IMG/VR virus record: IMGVR_UViG_3300042485_002236
Location: 1-64,000 of that record
Direction: 5' to 3' (one strand)
Source: a virus
Length of the DNA stretch: 64,000 bases
The notes beneath the pieces are model-generated. The model was not told the origin of the DNA. It ran no database searches and was given only the letters and a program-made list of their open reading frames with translations. The translations under genes were made by a program, and so were the position numbers. Positions 49,683 to 57,921 of the stretch are shown here, in pieces; within the stretch, counting starts at the first letter, position 1, and the number at the start of each line of letters is the position of its first letter.

Positions 49683-49748
49683 AAATTTTTATTTAAAAAG
49701 TTAAACTTGTAGAACTAATTAAGAAAACAATTTACGGCAACCCTTTGA

Positions 49749-49757
49749 TATAAATAG
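49749..49757 (-). promoter_or_regulatory. Late-type CTATTTATA motif before the lysis genes
   Basis: Minus strand CTATTTATA, 67 bases above the ATG of the 80-residue membrane protein. Confidence 0.5.
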
Positions 49758-49759
49758 AC

Positions 49760-50182
49760 CTACTTTAGGGCGTCAACGATAGCTTTCTTAACAGCTACTG
49801 AAAATTCTGTTCTTTCGAATGCAAGAGTCTCATCCTGGAGCTGCATTAGCGTAGCAGCAACGTTTGTATTAGCTCTACCTACTCCGTGGTGGACTGTCGA
49901 ACCTATTGCGATATCTACTTCAACGATTGTTTTCTTCTGCTTAAACTCAAAAGGTCCTACTCTGATACCTTGAGTAGGTGCTTTAATTTCAGTCACCGTA
50001 ACGTAAACCGGGCTAGCATTTTTATCGCTTTGGTCGCACAAAGGATTACCTCTTTCATTGAGAACGTCCTCGGTGATCTGTCTTAGTCCGAAAGTAAATT
50101 TTTGATTGTCGATACCGGCTAGGTTAGCATTCGAAGTTACGCTAGCTACGTAGAAGCACATGGCAAGGATTGGATTTATCAT
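49760..50182 (-). CDS. Short CsgG-like periplasmic/secreted protein
   Basis: 140 residues with a weak signal-like start (INPILAMCFYVASVTSNA). The strand pattern 'PVYVTVTEIKAPTQ...KKTIVEVDIAIGSTVHHGVGRANTNV' and final helix 'FSVAVKKAIVDALK' resemble the C-terminal half of CsgG-type proteins, and so of 53517-54257. Family assignment is tentative. Confidence 0.45.
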   Translation of the reverse strand: MINPILAMCFYVASVTSNANLAGIDNQKFTFGLRQITEDVLNERGNPLCDQSDKNASPVYVTVTEIKAPTQGIRVGPFEFKQKKTIVEVDIAIGSTVHHGVGRANTNVAATLMQLQDETLAFERTEFSVAVKKAIVDALK

Positions 50183-50191
50183 AATAGTAAA

Positions 50192-51181
50192 TTAGTATTG
50201 GAGGGTAGCTTGGTTGTAATATCCAGATGATAATAAATAGAAGTTGTTTGTTCCTCCTGAGGTTGGTGTGAAGGTAAATGCACCGGTGGTACCTGGGATG
50301 GTGCTTCTGAGATCAGCCGTCCCTGTGTTCAAGCTAGTCCATTGTGAGTTTGTAAAGAGTAGAGTATTTTTTATAAAAGGTGCTCCGTTTATTACATCTG
50401 CTATCCAACAAATATCTCCTACTGTGAGCTTGCTGTCATTATTCAAATCGTACTTATGGTAATGGAAAGGCTTTAATGCTGTCTTTCCTAACACCACATC
50501 ACCGGGTCCATCAAAGTCTGCGGTAGATAAATTAGAAGAGACTGTAGGCACTACTACTTCAATGTACCATTCCACTGAAGGATTGGTTGGGCGGCTGAAA
50601 GAGTATTGTCCATTAGCATTTGTGATTGATGTTGCATCCACAGCCCAGGCTGTTGTTGTAACTATGTATTCAAACTCTAGTACGTAAGGTAAACTCTGGT
50701 TGTTTGGTAGGTCATTCCATCTACCACTACCAACAAACTGAACGTAGTCTTCATTACCTGCGTTGTTTGGCTCTCCAGGATTCCAAGAAGAATATGAATA
50801 AGGTTCTCCTGTTACCCATCTCCATTGTCCTTCCGTTACTTCGTCTGTTAGTCCAATCCAGCCGGATGGCCATAGATTAAAAATAAAGCTATTTTCAGCT
50901 GCCGAAGTTACTGTTACTAGGTGTCCACCCATATTCTCACAAGCAGCTTTGGCTGTTAACCAAAATGCTGAACCTGTTGACCTATAGTAGGAGTGGCCGT
51001 TGTAATTCTGCTGATTTGTAAATCCTGTAATAGTAGGTGTAACTCTCTTGTAAAGTTTGACTGTTACTCCTGGTATTCCGGCTCCTGCATCAGTTCTGAT
51101 AGTACCTGAGTGGGTAAATGTTTGCCCTATCAGAGATAGAGGTAGAATCAGTAGGAGTAGTATTTTCAATTTAAAAATCAT
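50192..51181 (-). CDS. Secreted protein with C-type lectin and dockerin-like domains
   Basis: 329 residues. Signal peptide 1-20. Residues 60-171 form a C-type lectin domain with 'HSYYRSTGSAFWLTAKAACENMGGHL', WIGL, the mannose-type E137-P-N motif and W155-N-D. A dockerin/EF-hand-like segment (KYDLNNDSKLTVGDICWIAD) is at 244-262. Possible calcium-dependent sugar binding at the cell surface. Partner of the barrel gene before it. Confidence 0.82.
   Translation of the reverse strand: MIFKLKILLLLILPLSLIGQTFTHSGTIRTDAGAGIPGVTVKLYKRVTPTITGFTNQQNYNGHSYYRSTGSAFWLTAKAACENMGGHLVTVTSAAENSFIFNLWPSGWIGLTDEVTEGQWRWVTGEPYSYSSWNPGEPNNAGNEDYVQFVGSGRWNDLPNNQSLPYVLEFEYIVTTTAWAVDATSITNANGQYSFSRPTNPSVEWYIEVVVPTVSSNLSTADFDGPGDVVLGKTALKPFHYHKYDLNNDSKLTVGDICWIADVINGAPFIKNTLLFTNSQWTSLNTGTADLRSTIPGTTGAFTFTPTSGGTNNFYLLSSGYYNQATLQY
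50232..50240 (-). promoter_or_regulatory. Late-type motif variant before 49760-50182
   Basis: Minus strand CTATTTATT, 50 bases above the ATG and inside the 3' end of the lectin gene. Confidence 0.4.
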
Positions 51182-51983
51182 AATTACAACCTATTGAAAG
51201 TATATAGGGAGTTGCCTTACGAAACCCAATAGTTTTATCTGAAGGAGAGTAGGTGTAGCAGCTTCTAAGTTTAGTCCCGAACATAAATTTGTCAGTCAGT
51301 TTATATTTTACTGAAGAGCCGTAGTATGCACTAAGGTTGAAATTATCCCAGTACCAAATATCTAATGCGCCTTCAAAGTCATCTAAATTAAAATAGTGTG
51401 TTCTTATAGAAGATAGTAAGAATAATTCGGGTCCTAATACAAATCTCTTATATTCAAATTCTTTCATTGCTATGAGCATCCCACTGTATTTTGTATAGGA
51501 TGCAGCAGGATAAAATTGCTCAAACAAATAAAAATCATCGTGAGTATTGTCTCTGATAAAGAGAGTGTATCCAAGTTTGGTATTATTTCTAAACTCGTAA
51601 ATCTGATTAAAATAAGGGCTTATTGCTACAGCCGAATGATCGGCAAATGCTGATACCGTCATTCCGTATGAGGTTGTTCTATCTATATTCTTAAGAGTTT
51701 TAGACCTACTATGACTGTACCCTACTTTGGTGTACTTGAAGAAAGGAGTATTGGATGCAAATATTCCATTTGTTACATTCTCTTTACCCCATTCATAGGT
51801 TAGGTTGTAACTCAATATCCTCATATCACCTAGGTACCCAACCGATACGTTGGAGCTACTCATAACATCGTTGTCAAAATCAATATACTGTATTGAAGTA
51901 ACATCGGATATAGTCTGAGTATTCTCGGAAGTCTGAGCTAATATGTTTAAAGGTAGTAGAGCTAGTAGTACTAAGTTTTTCAT
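51171..51983 (-). CDS. Outer-membrane beta-barrel protein
   Basis: 270 residues. Signal peptide 1-16 (KNLVLLALLPLNILAQ), then alternating strands rich in Tyr/Phe and a C-terminal strand ending in Phe (LSIGCNYDF), the BAM-recognition form. Size suggests 10-14 strands. Probably inserted into the host outer membrane late in infection. Confidence 0.7.
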   Translation of the reverse strand: MKNLVLLALLPLNILAQTSENTQTISDVTSIQYIDFDNDVMSSSNVSVGYLGDMRILSYNLTYEWGKENVTNGIFASNTPFFKYTKVGYSHSRSKTLKNIDRTTSYGMTVSAFADHSAVAISPYFNQIYEFRNNTKLGYTLFIRDNTHDDFYLFEQFYPAASYTKYSGMLIAMKEFEYKRFVLGPELFLLSSIRTHYFNLDDFEGALDIWYWDNFNLSAYYGSSVKYKLTDKFMFGTKLRSCYTYSPSDKTIGFRKATPYILSIGCNYDF

Positions 51984-53527
51984 AATAACATTTTTGTTCC
52001 TGTTGATATCTGGTAGTTAAGTATTTCTGCATTCCACTGATAGGCACCAGAGAAAGATATACTCCATTTAAATTTATCTGTTAGTTTAAAGTCTATGTTA
52101 GCAAGAGGTACCAGCAGCATCCCTGAACTGTACCACTGGCCTTGGTAGTAAAAGATGTAAGGAGAGTAAACCCCCAGCATCATTAAGTTCCCGCTTACCG
52201 TCCTACCTCCTTTAAAGTTAGTGAACCCTCCTCCGATCAAAGACCAGTTCTGGAACCAGCTCTTCCCCAGCTGCCCGGCCGTAAAGTTAGTCCCTGCCAT
52301 CATCGTTACAGGACCTGCCTTTTGAGCTGTTAGAGCAGTGACTGTATTGAACCAATCGGTCTTAAAGTTACTCATCACCGAATTAGAGAATACCCCCATA
52401 AACCCTTTATGTTTGTAAGAACCGTATAGAGTAGTATTCAGGACATTCTCACCGGTAGTGTAATTCAGATTAACTCCTTTGATAAAGTTTTGCTTGGTAT
52501 TGACATGGGTGATAGAGGAGTTGAACCTAAAATTATCTTGACCTGTGTCCCTGATGTTGCCGGAGTTCCTGATAGCGACAAAGTCACCGGAACCTATGAG
52601 AGCTCCTCTGCCTACTTTTTCTTGCCTGCTTTTTTGTTTTTGGCCACCGCCACCTCCTTTACCGCCTCCACCACCACTGGATGAACTTTCGGATTCACCA
52701 CCCGATGCTGAGGTTGTATTTTCCTGGCCTCCGACTGCTCCTGCATCTGCACCACCGCCTTCTGTTGAGCCGCCTCCGCCCGAAGATGGAATAGATCCTC
52801 CGCCGCCTTCACCCTGACCGGAGGAAGGTTGACCTGATCCTGAACCACCCGATCCCGAACCGCCTGAGCCTGAGCCGCCTGAAGAACCAGAGCCTCCAGT
52901 TCCTGAACCTCCTCCGGAACCTCCCCCAGAACCCGAGCTAGAGCCACCGCCACCAGTACTACCGCTACCGCCACTCCCCCCAGTGCTCCCTCCGCTACCT
53001 GTAGAGCCTGATCCGGAACCACCGGAGCCAGTCCCAGCACCACCACCACCATTCCCAGAACCACTAGAACCGCTACCAGAAGAATTCGTACCATTGTCAT
53101 TTGAATTAGAATTAGAGTTACCGCTTCCGGCCATGCCTCCACCCGGGATAGAGGAAGATCCTATACTCCCGCCAATGTTGGCTGCAATACCGACTATGCC
53201 TGATACGTTATTGACCGTATTAGTTCCAATAGCAGCATTTGATCCAGTTGCGATAGAACCCCCATTTCCAGCGCAGGGGTTGCTTCCAACAGGAGCAGCT
53301 GCATTAATGCCCTGTACCCATAACTCGAAGGCTCCAGACTGTAACTGGGTAGCTGTGAAGGTCTGATATTGCCCGGCATAAAAAAGAGTCACCGACCCGG
53401 AGGGCTGTGAGATAGTAATAGAGTTTAACGTCCCCGTACACGGGTCGGTGTAGTTGTAAATATACTGACTAAACCCTTTAAACCCTGTAAGAAGAAAAAT
53501 TAAGACTATTCTCCATCTACCATCCAT
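51980..53527 (-). CDS. Gly/Ser-rich outer-membrane protein
   Basis: About 515 residues from ATG 53527 (MDGRWRIVLIFLLTGF, a good signal peptide ending GFSQ); an upstream ATG at 53548 would put Met-Ser-Ser-Gly before it. Residues about 135-300 are almost pure Gly/Ser/Asn, then a KKQKSRQEK patch and a C-terminal beta-barrel-like part of about 180 residues. Overlaps the CsgG-like gene by 11 bp. May thread the Gly/Ser linker through the barrel to the surface. Confidence 0.7.
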   Translation of the reverse strand: MDGRWRIVLIFLLTGFKGFSQYIYNYTDPCTGTLNSITISQPSGSVTLFYAGQYQTFTATQLQSGAFELWVQGINAAAPVGSNPCAGNGGSIATGSNAAIGTNTVNNVSGIVGIAANIGGSIGSSSIPGGGMAGSGNSNSNSNDNGTNSSGSGSSGSGNGGGGAGTGSGGSGSGSTGSGGSTGGSGGSGSTGGGGSSSGSGGGSGGGSGTGGSGSSGGSGSGGSGSGGSGSGQPSSGQGEGGGGSIPSSGGGGSTEGGGADAGAVGGQENTTSASGGESESSSSGGGGGKGGGGGQKQKSRQEKVGRGALIGSGDFVAIRNSGNIRDTGQDNFRFNSSITHVNTKQNFIKGVNLNYTTGENVLNTTLYGSYKHKGFMGVFSNSVMSNFKTDWFNTVTALTAQKAGPVTMMAGTNFTAGQLGKSWFQNWSLIGGGFTNFKGGRTVSGNLMMLGVYSPYIFYYQGQWYSSGMLLVPLANIDFKLTDKFKWSISFSGAYQWNAEILNYQISTGTKMLL

Positions 53528-54257
53528 AAGTTTCCATCCGCTTGACAAGGTTTACTGTCGCAACCTCTAGCGCACGTTGTGTAGCAACACCTACTGTTGA
53601 ACCGTCAAAGCCCATCTGAGGGTTCTTAAAGAATCCTTCTCCTACCTGAGTTGAAGTTCCTTGGCCTGAAGCAACTATGTACTGGGAGTTATCAACGTTC
53701 ACCATCCTGATCTGAATACCAACGATGGTGGTGTTAGTCTTATTAGTCTTTCCCTTATCGTATGTTTCGGCATAAGATACAGAGAAGTCATAAATTTCAG
53801 CATAGACGATGTATTTCGGCAAAGCTATACCTTCCATTGAAAGCTTAGTTTTACCATCGCTAAGTCCATTTAATTCAGTCTCCCACGCATCTAGCATCTG
53901 AGTCTGTATTGCTTCTTTCTCTTCGGCGTAGCTAAAGCGACCTGTCTGTTCGAAGTTCTCAATTATTCTATTTGATACTCCCATCCCTACTCTCTTGTCT
54001 CTAAGCTCAGGAAACATATCCCATAACTCCTTATTGACATTAAGCTTAGATAGCTGAACGATCTGTCTCTCACCTGCAAAAGCTGGCAGAGAGTTTAAAG
54101 GTTCTGCTTTCTCAAACTCGGCCTGGTACTGCTGCACCCCAATCGAGGATTTGCAAGACGTAGCCATAGTCCCGACAAACATCAAGGATGCGATTACAAG
54201 TAGTATTCCTGCGGGAGCAAAAATGCTCTCAAGGATTTCGTCCTTCCTAGTTCTCAT
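53517..54257 (-). CDS. CsgG-like lipoprotein/secretion pore
   Basis: 246 residues. Hydrophobic segment and Cys35 (MATSC) suggest a lipoprotein, though the lipobox is imperfect. 'MGVSNRIIENFEQTGRFSYAEEKEAI', 'KYIVYAEIYDFSVSY', 'IQIRMVNVDNSQYIVASGQG' and the final 'GVATQRALEVATVNLVKRME' follow the CsgG/HfaB order. CsgG forms a nonameric outer-membrane export channel for curli. Curli-related genes are known in some marine myophages. Confidence 0.65.
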   Translation of the reverse strand: MRTRKDEILESIFAPAGILLVIASLMFVGTMATSCKSSIGVQQYQAEFEKAEPLNSLPAFAGERQIVQLSKLNVNKELWDMFPELRDKRVGMGVSNRIIENFEQTGRFSYAEEKEAIQTQMLDAWETELNGLSDGKTKLSMEGIALPKYIVYAEIYDFSVSYAETYDKGKTNKTNTTIVGIQIRMVNVDNSQYIVASGQGTSTQVGEGFFKNPQMGFDGSTVGVATQRALEVATVNLVKRMETYGW

Positions 54258-54646
54258 TCCGTACCGCCGGCCTGGTCAGCCTTCTTCTGTTTAAGACGAG
54301 CCATTCTCTCTTGAGGAGTTTCTTTCTTCTCTTCTGCAGGAGCTGCAGCTGGAGCTGGCTGGGCAGCAGGTACCTCTCTAACAGTCTCTCTGATGACAGT
54401 ATTGGTTCTGGCAGGCTGCTGATCAGGTACATTAATAGTAATAGCAGGACCGGAGACGTTAACGCTCTGATTGTTAGACTGCTCTACAGGAGCTACCTGT
54501 TCAGTAGCTGCTCCTTCATCTTCTATACCTAGGATGGTATTGACCTGGGTGGAAGCCCAGATACCTATCCCGGTAACGGCTGTTCCTAGGACTCCTAGGA
54601 TTGTTTTCTTTACTCCGGACATTCCGCCTTCTTGCTCTTCACTCAT
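54254..54646 (-). CDS. Membrane-anchored Ala/Pro-rich protein
   Basis: 130 residues: a membrane helix at about 15-35 (ILGVLGTAVTGIGIWAST), a Val/Thr segment, and a low-complexity Ala/Pro/Lys/Glu tail. ATGA-type overlap with the CsgG-like gene. Could bridge inner membrane and periplasm. Confidence 0.65.
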   Translation of the reverse strand: MSEEQEGGMSGVKKTILGVLGTAVTGIGIWASTQVNTILGIEDEGAATEQVAPVEQSNNQSVNVSGPAITINVPDQQPARTNTVIRETVREVPAAQPAPAAAPAEEKKETPQERMARLKQKKADQAGGTE

Positions 54647-54652
54647 GACATT

Positions 54653-56587
54653 TTAGTATTTAATTATTTTGTAAACTTTATCTCTATCGTTCATAACCAT
54701 TCTTACGAAGTAAGTTCCTCTGGGTAGGTCACCCATATAGATTCCTTTGACTTGGAAACCTAAATCAGTCTCTTCTATTTTTTCAGCTTTTAGAATCTGT
54801 CCCTGCATGTTAGCAACTACTATGGTGAGGGGCTGCTTGTCTTCGGTGTAGAATTCAGCTATAGCCCATCCGTTGGTAAGTTCTGTGATCGGGTTAGGGT
54901 AGACATAGAAGCCGTATATCTTCTCCAATGTGGCAGGGTCTAGAGCAGCTCTTCCGTTGATGATCGATCCATCGTTAGGAGAAGGCTTAACCGATAGGTC
55001 AACTGCTTTTTCGTTACCAGCTGCCTTATCAAAGATTCTGATCGGAGTAGAAGTCCATCCTAGGATTGATTTAACTCTGAATCTGAAAGTGAAAGCATTA
55101 CTCATCGCCTCTAGCACTCCTGGGTTCAGCTTGTCTTCGTGACCGGCCCAGAACACTCTTCCCTTCTCAACACTGATCAGGCTAGTCCATTTAGCAGCTA
55201 CTGGTCCTGCTTCTATGGAAGTAAATTCGAAGATGTTGGTGTCGTATTCAAAGCCCATCTGAGCTGCTCCGATCTTATTGCCGAAGGTGTACATGGTAAC
55301 CGGTACGTCAACGAAGTTGTCAGTCGATAGTACTAACTTAGGGAACCTAAACTGAACTGTGTCTAACTTGTTTGAAAGATAGACTCCTGGGTCTAAGATG
55401 TACTGGGTAGTTCCATCACCGGTTGGGTCTTTCTTGGCAAGGATGGTGGCGGGGTTGTTATACCCGGTTGTAGTAGCATCACCGATCACATAAATGTAAG
55501 GGTTGATTGAGTCTAGTCTGTTAACGATTGTATCGATGCTGTACATTCTAGGATTGGTACTCCAGTTGGGAGCTGCTACTGCTGATTGAGCTGTTGCAAA
55601 ACCATTAGGCCATTGCATTGCAACGTTATTGACTCCTGTAAACAATCCGCTCCAGGTAGTGCTCTGTAGAGCCAGTCTACTGAATACTGAGAAGCCGTCA
55701 GAGATGGTTACCGTTCCTGATTCATTGATATCACCAGCATACCACTCGGTACCTGCAAGAGTATCTTGACCGGTGACGTGGTTGGCTAATTTGTAAGCAT
55801 CGGTTATAGAGATAGCACCTCCGTCTGACATCGTATCAGTACGAGAGGCAATCTTAAGATGCCAGTAGTTGGTATCAAGAGGATGGGTGAACTGTACTAA
55901 ACCGCTTCCGTTGGTGGAATCAGAAGCGATAGACTGCCAAGTAGCTTGAGGAGTTGACTTAAGTCTCTTTGCTGCTGAAAACCAAACACCCTGTGCAGGA
56001 GATAGATCTGGGTTCTTAACCCTGATAGGGAAGGTTAGAGGTGTCATTTGGAATGCTCCTCCGTAGTTAAATAAGGTAAGAGCTACGTCCGTTCCGTTGC
56101 CTACTGTGGCTAGACTGGTGTAGGATCCGGCTCCGGTAGTGACTACAGGAGTAACAACTCCTTTGTAGTTTGCACCGTGAGTAAGTCTTAATTTAAACAT
56201 CGCACCGTCATTCCAGTCGTAAGTAGTATTGGTACCGGTGTAGGTCGCTACTATGTTGAGATACCCGCTAGCATTTACATCGAAGTAAGATCCGTACTTA
56301 TCGGCGATGGGCTGTGCTGTTGGACCCCAGAACATCGTCGCTCCAGAGAATTTAGTATTGTCGTAGTATAACCTAAACTGAACAGCTTTAACCGGACTTG
56401 CAGTCGGGTTGGCAAAGTGGATGTACACGTCAGTGTAAGTGGCTGGATAGTTACTCAGAGTAAACAGAGTATCAACCAATATAAAAGGGGTGGCGGAGTT
56501 AGGGGCTGGCAGTATTTCGTTGGCACCGTTCTGGGCTTGGGCTGTTGCTCCTATTAGTATAGCGAGGGCTACAAAAATTCTTTTCAT
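54653..56587 (-). CDS. Secreted protein with T9SS type A sorting domain
   Basis: 644 residues. Signal peptide 1-18; N-terminal part with cohesin-like beta pattern; dockerin-type repeats near 258-310 (ISITDAYKLANHVTG and AGDINESGTVTISDGFSV); C-terminal 559-644 fits the T9SS sorting domain: 'FYVYPNPI', strand-rich 'PLTIVVANMQGQIL', 'LPRGTYFVRM' and a basic end VYKIIKY. Such domains direct export by the host type IX system and anchoring at the surface. Confidence 0.85.
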   Translation of the reverse strand: MKRIFVALAILIGATAQAQNGANEILPAPNSATPFILVDTLFTLSNYPATYTDVYIHFANPTASPVKAVQFRLYYDNTKFSGATMFWGPTAQPIADKYGSYFDVNASGYLNIVATYTGTNTTYDWNDGAMFKLRLTHGANYKGVVTPVVTTGAGSYTSLATVGNGTDVALTLFNYGGAFQMTPLTFPIRVKNPDLSPAQGVWFSAAKRLKSTPQATWQSIASDSTNGSGLVQFTHPLDTNYWHLKIASRTDTMSDGGAISITDAYKLANHVTGQDTLAGTEWYAGDINESGTVTISDGFSVFSRLALQSTTWSGLFTGVNNVAMQWPNGFATAQSAVAAPNWSTNPRMYSIDTIVNRLDSINPYIYVIGDATTTGYNNPATILAKKDPTGDGTTQYILDPGVYLSNKLDTVQFRFPKLVLSTDNFVDVPVTMYTFGNKIGAAQMGFEYDTNIFEFTSIEAGPVAAKWTSLISVEKGRVFWAGHEDKLNPGVLEAMSNAFTFRFRVKSILGWTSTPIRIFDKAAGNEKAVDLSVKPSPNDGSIINGRAALDPATLEKIYGFYVYPNPITELTNGWAIAEFYTEDKQPLTIVVANMQGQILKAEKIEETDLGFQVKGIYMGDLPRGTYFVRMVMNDRDKVYKIIKY

Positions 56588-56643
56588 AGAAAGTTATTAA
56601 TTATATTTTGTCTTCTAAACAACAATTACTAATAACAATTCCT

Positions 56644-56653
56644 TAATAAATAG
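56644..56653 (-). promoter_or_regulatory. Late-type motif variant before 54653-56587
   Basis: Minus strand CTATTTATTA, 57 bases above the ATG, right after the terminator at 56660-56680. Confidence 0.5.
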
Positions 56654-56659
56654 AAACAG

Positions 56660-56680
56660 GAAAAGGGACCTGAAGTCCCT
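56660..56680 (-). terminator. Intrinsic terminator upstream of the T9SS-cargo gene
   Basis: Minus strand AGGGAC/GTCCCT (6 bp, TTCAG loop) followed by TTTCCTGTTT, running into the late-type motif. Second late terminator-promoter junction. Confidence 0.7.
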
Positions 56681-56705
56681 CCCTAAAGAAAAGTTACCTT
56701 TTTAG

Positions 56706-56810
56706 TTACTCTTCTTCGTCCGTAAAATCATCGTAGATAGACTCCTGAAGTCCGTCATACATCCAGATCGGTTCGTTGAACTGAACTCTAATTTGTACTG
56801 TCTTGATCAC
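56706..56810 (-). CDS. Possible 34-residue protein with GTG start
   Basis: A frame starting GTG at 56810, reading VIKTVQIRVQFNEPIW and ending DDFTDEEE. Overlaps the zinc-ribbon gene by 23 bp. Supported only by frame and the typical acidic end. Confidence 0.35.
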   Translation of the reverse strand: MIKTVQIRVQFNEPIWMYDGLQESIYDDFTDEEE

Positions 56811-57030
56811 CCGGCAAATCTTTTAACTCTTTGGGTAAAAATTCCGTGTTAACGTGTCCGCATGCCTTACACGCAAAGACCGGAATCGGAAGGTATGAGG
56901 TCTGTCCAGTCCCCGTTAAGAGGCCTGATACCTTTCGGATGTGGAGAGCCTGTTCAAAGTAAAGCCCTCCGCACTCCTCACACTCAACAGGGAGGGTCTG
57001 ATCTAGGCTTACGTTCAAGTTAGGATTCAC
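56788..57030 (-). CDS. Zinc-ribbon protein
   Basis: 80 residues. CxxC pairs at CEECGG and CKACGH, about 35 residues apart, form a zinc ribbon. Shares one base with the gene before it. Likely nucleic-acid or protein binding. Confidence 0.7.
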   Translation of the reverse strand: MNPNLNVSLDQTLPVECEECGGLYFEQALHIRKVSGLLTGTGQTSYLPIPVFACKACGHVNTEFLPKELKDLPGDQDSTN

Positions 57031-57332
57031 TACTTGCTAGATTTGCGGCCGTTGGAGGCTGTTCTCTTGGCAGCAGGAGTAGCTTCAACTGCAGTTGCAG
57101 TCGGTGCAGGAGCATTTTTTTTTGCTGCTGGCTTGCGAGTGCGGCTCGGTGAGCCCTTCACAGCTTTAGCGACATCGGAGGCTTGCTTACCTACTTCTTT
57201 TACAGCAACAACTACATCTTCAATCTCTTTTTCAATCCTTTCTGCTCTTACTTTGATCTGATGAACTTTCTCAACAATCTTTTCATCAACAGTAGTCTTA
57301 CCTAATAACCAATTCCAAAAACGCTTTAACAT
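57030..57332 (-). CDS. Coiled-coil protein with basic Lys/Ala/Pro tail
   Basis: 100 residues. Residues 15-60 are a helical coil; residues 60-100 are a histone-H1-like basic tail (RTRKPAAKKNAPAPTATAV...). Possibly DNA-associated. Preceded by a TATTTATA-type motif. Confidence 0.6.
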   Translation of the reverse strand: MLKRFWNWLLGKTTVDEKIVEKVHQIKVRAERIEKEIEDVVVAVKEVGKQASDVAKAVKGSPSRTRKPAAKKNAPAPTATAVEATPAAKRTASNGRKSSK

Positions 57333-57354
57333 AATTTTTACTTTTTTTATTTTA

Positions 57355-57363
57355 TATAAATAT
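57355..57363 (-). promoter_or_regulatory. Late-type motif variant before 57030-57332
   Basis: Minus strand ATATTTATA, 23 bases above the ATG, with A-rich spacer. Confidence 0.45.
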
Positions 57364-57382
57364 ATACGGATTTACTTTTCCT

Positions 57383-57886
57383 CTATTTAAATTTAGGAAC
57401 GGCAACAGTTTTTTTTCCGTATTTTTTTTCTAGCATCAAATAAAGATCCTTAACACTATCGCCGTCAAGATTCATTATCTCATCCTGGACCTGCTCCTTA
57501 GTCAGGTCGTAGTTCTTTTTACAATCCTTATAAAGTCCTTCCAGGCGCTTGGTATCTTCTTTGATCTGATCTTCAAGCAGTCGCTTGCGCCGGGACATAT
57601 TCAGACCCTGAGCTTCGTTAAACCCGGTAATATCATTCCTAGTCAAGTAGGCATGACGTAGCTTATGCTCCACAAGCTCGGCCTCGTACCCGTAATGAGG
57701 TAAGTCGTAGTCCCCGTTCATTACTTTATCCTTGAGGTGAGCATGAGCGAACAAAGGCTTCTTCTTAGTAACGTATCCCCTCCACCACATAAAGCGGTCG
57801 TAGGGCTTCTTAAAGCAGTTCTCGGCAAAGTAGTTCTCCAGCCACTCCACCGAGTGAACGGGCTTAAACGGGCACATATCTTCCAT
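57383..57886 (-). CDS. Hypothetical basic protein, probably leaderless
   Basis: 167 residues. Cys and Trp in the first third (CPFKPVHSVEWLENYFAENC), basic helical rest. The ATG lies only 3 bases below TATCTTTA of its promoter, so the transcript would start at or inside the first codons; Met4 is an alternative start. Unrecognised. Confidence 0.65.
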   Translation of the reverse strand: MEDMCPFKPVHSVEWLENYFAENCFKKPYDRFMWWRGYVTKKKPLFAHAHLKDKVMNGDYDLPHYGYEAELVEHKLRHAYLTRNDITGFNEAQGLNMSRRKRLLEDQIKEDTKRLEGLYKDCKKNYDLTKEQVQDEIMNLDGDSVKDLYLMLEKKYGKKTVAVPKFK

Positions 57887-57889
57887 ACC

Positions 57890-57921
57890 TAAAGATACGA
57901 AGAGCCTTTTAGTCCCCCAAC
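57890..57921 (-). promoter_or_regulatory. Early-type promoter for 57383-57886
   Basis: Minus strand GTTG, 20 nt, TATCTTTA directly followed by GGTATG. Confidence 0.7.

Noticed and set aside
50192-51181. Diversity-generating retroelement variable protein (C-type lectin)
   Set aside because: No reverse transcriptase or template repeat was seen in the window; only the lectin fold is shared with such systems.
52545-53366. Plus-strand and other-frame ORFs rich in Pro or Val
   Set aside because: Mirror frames of the Gly/Ser codon repeats of the barrel protein.
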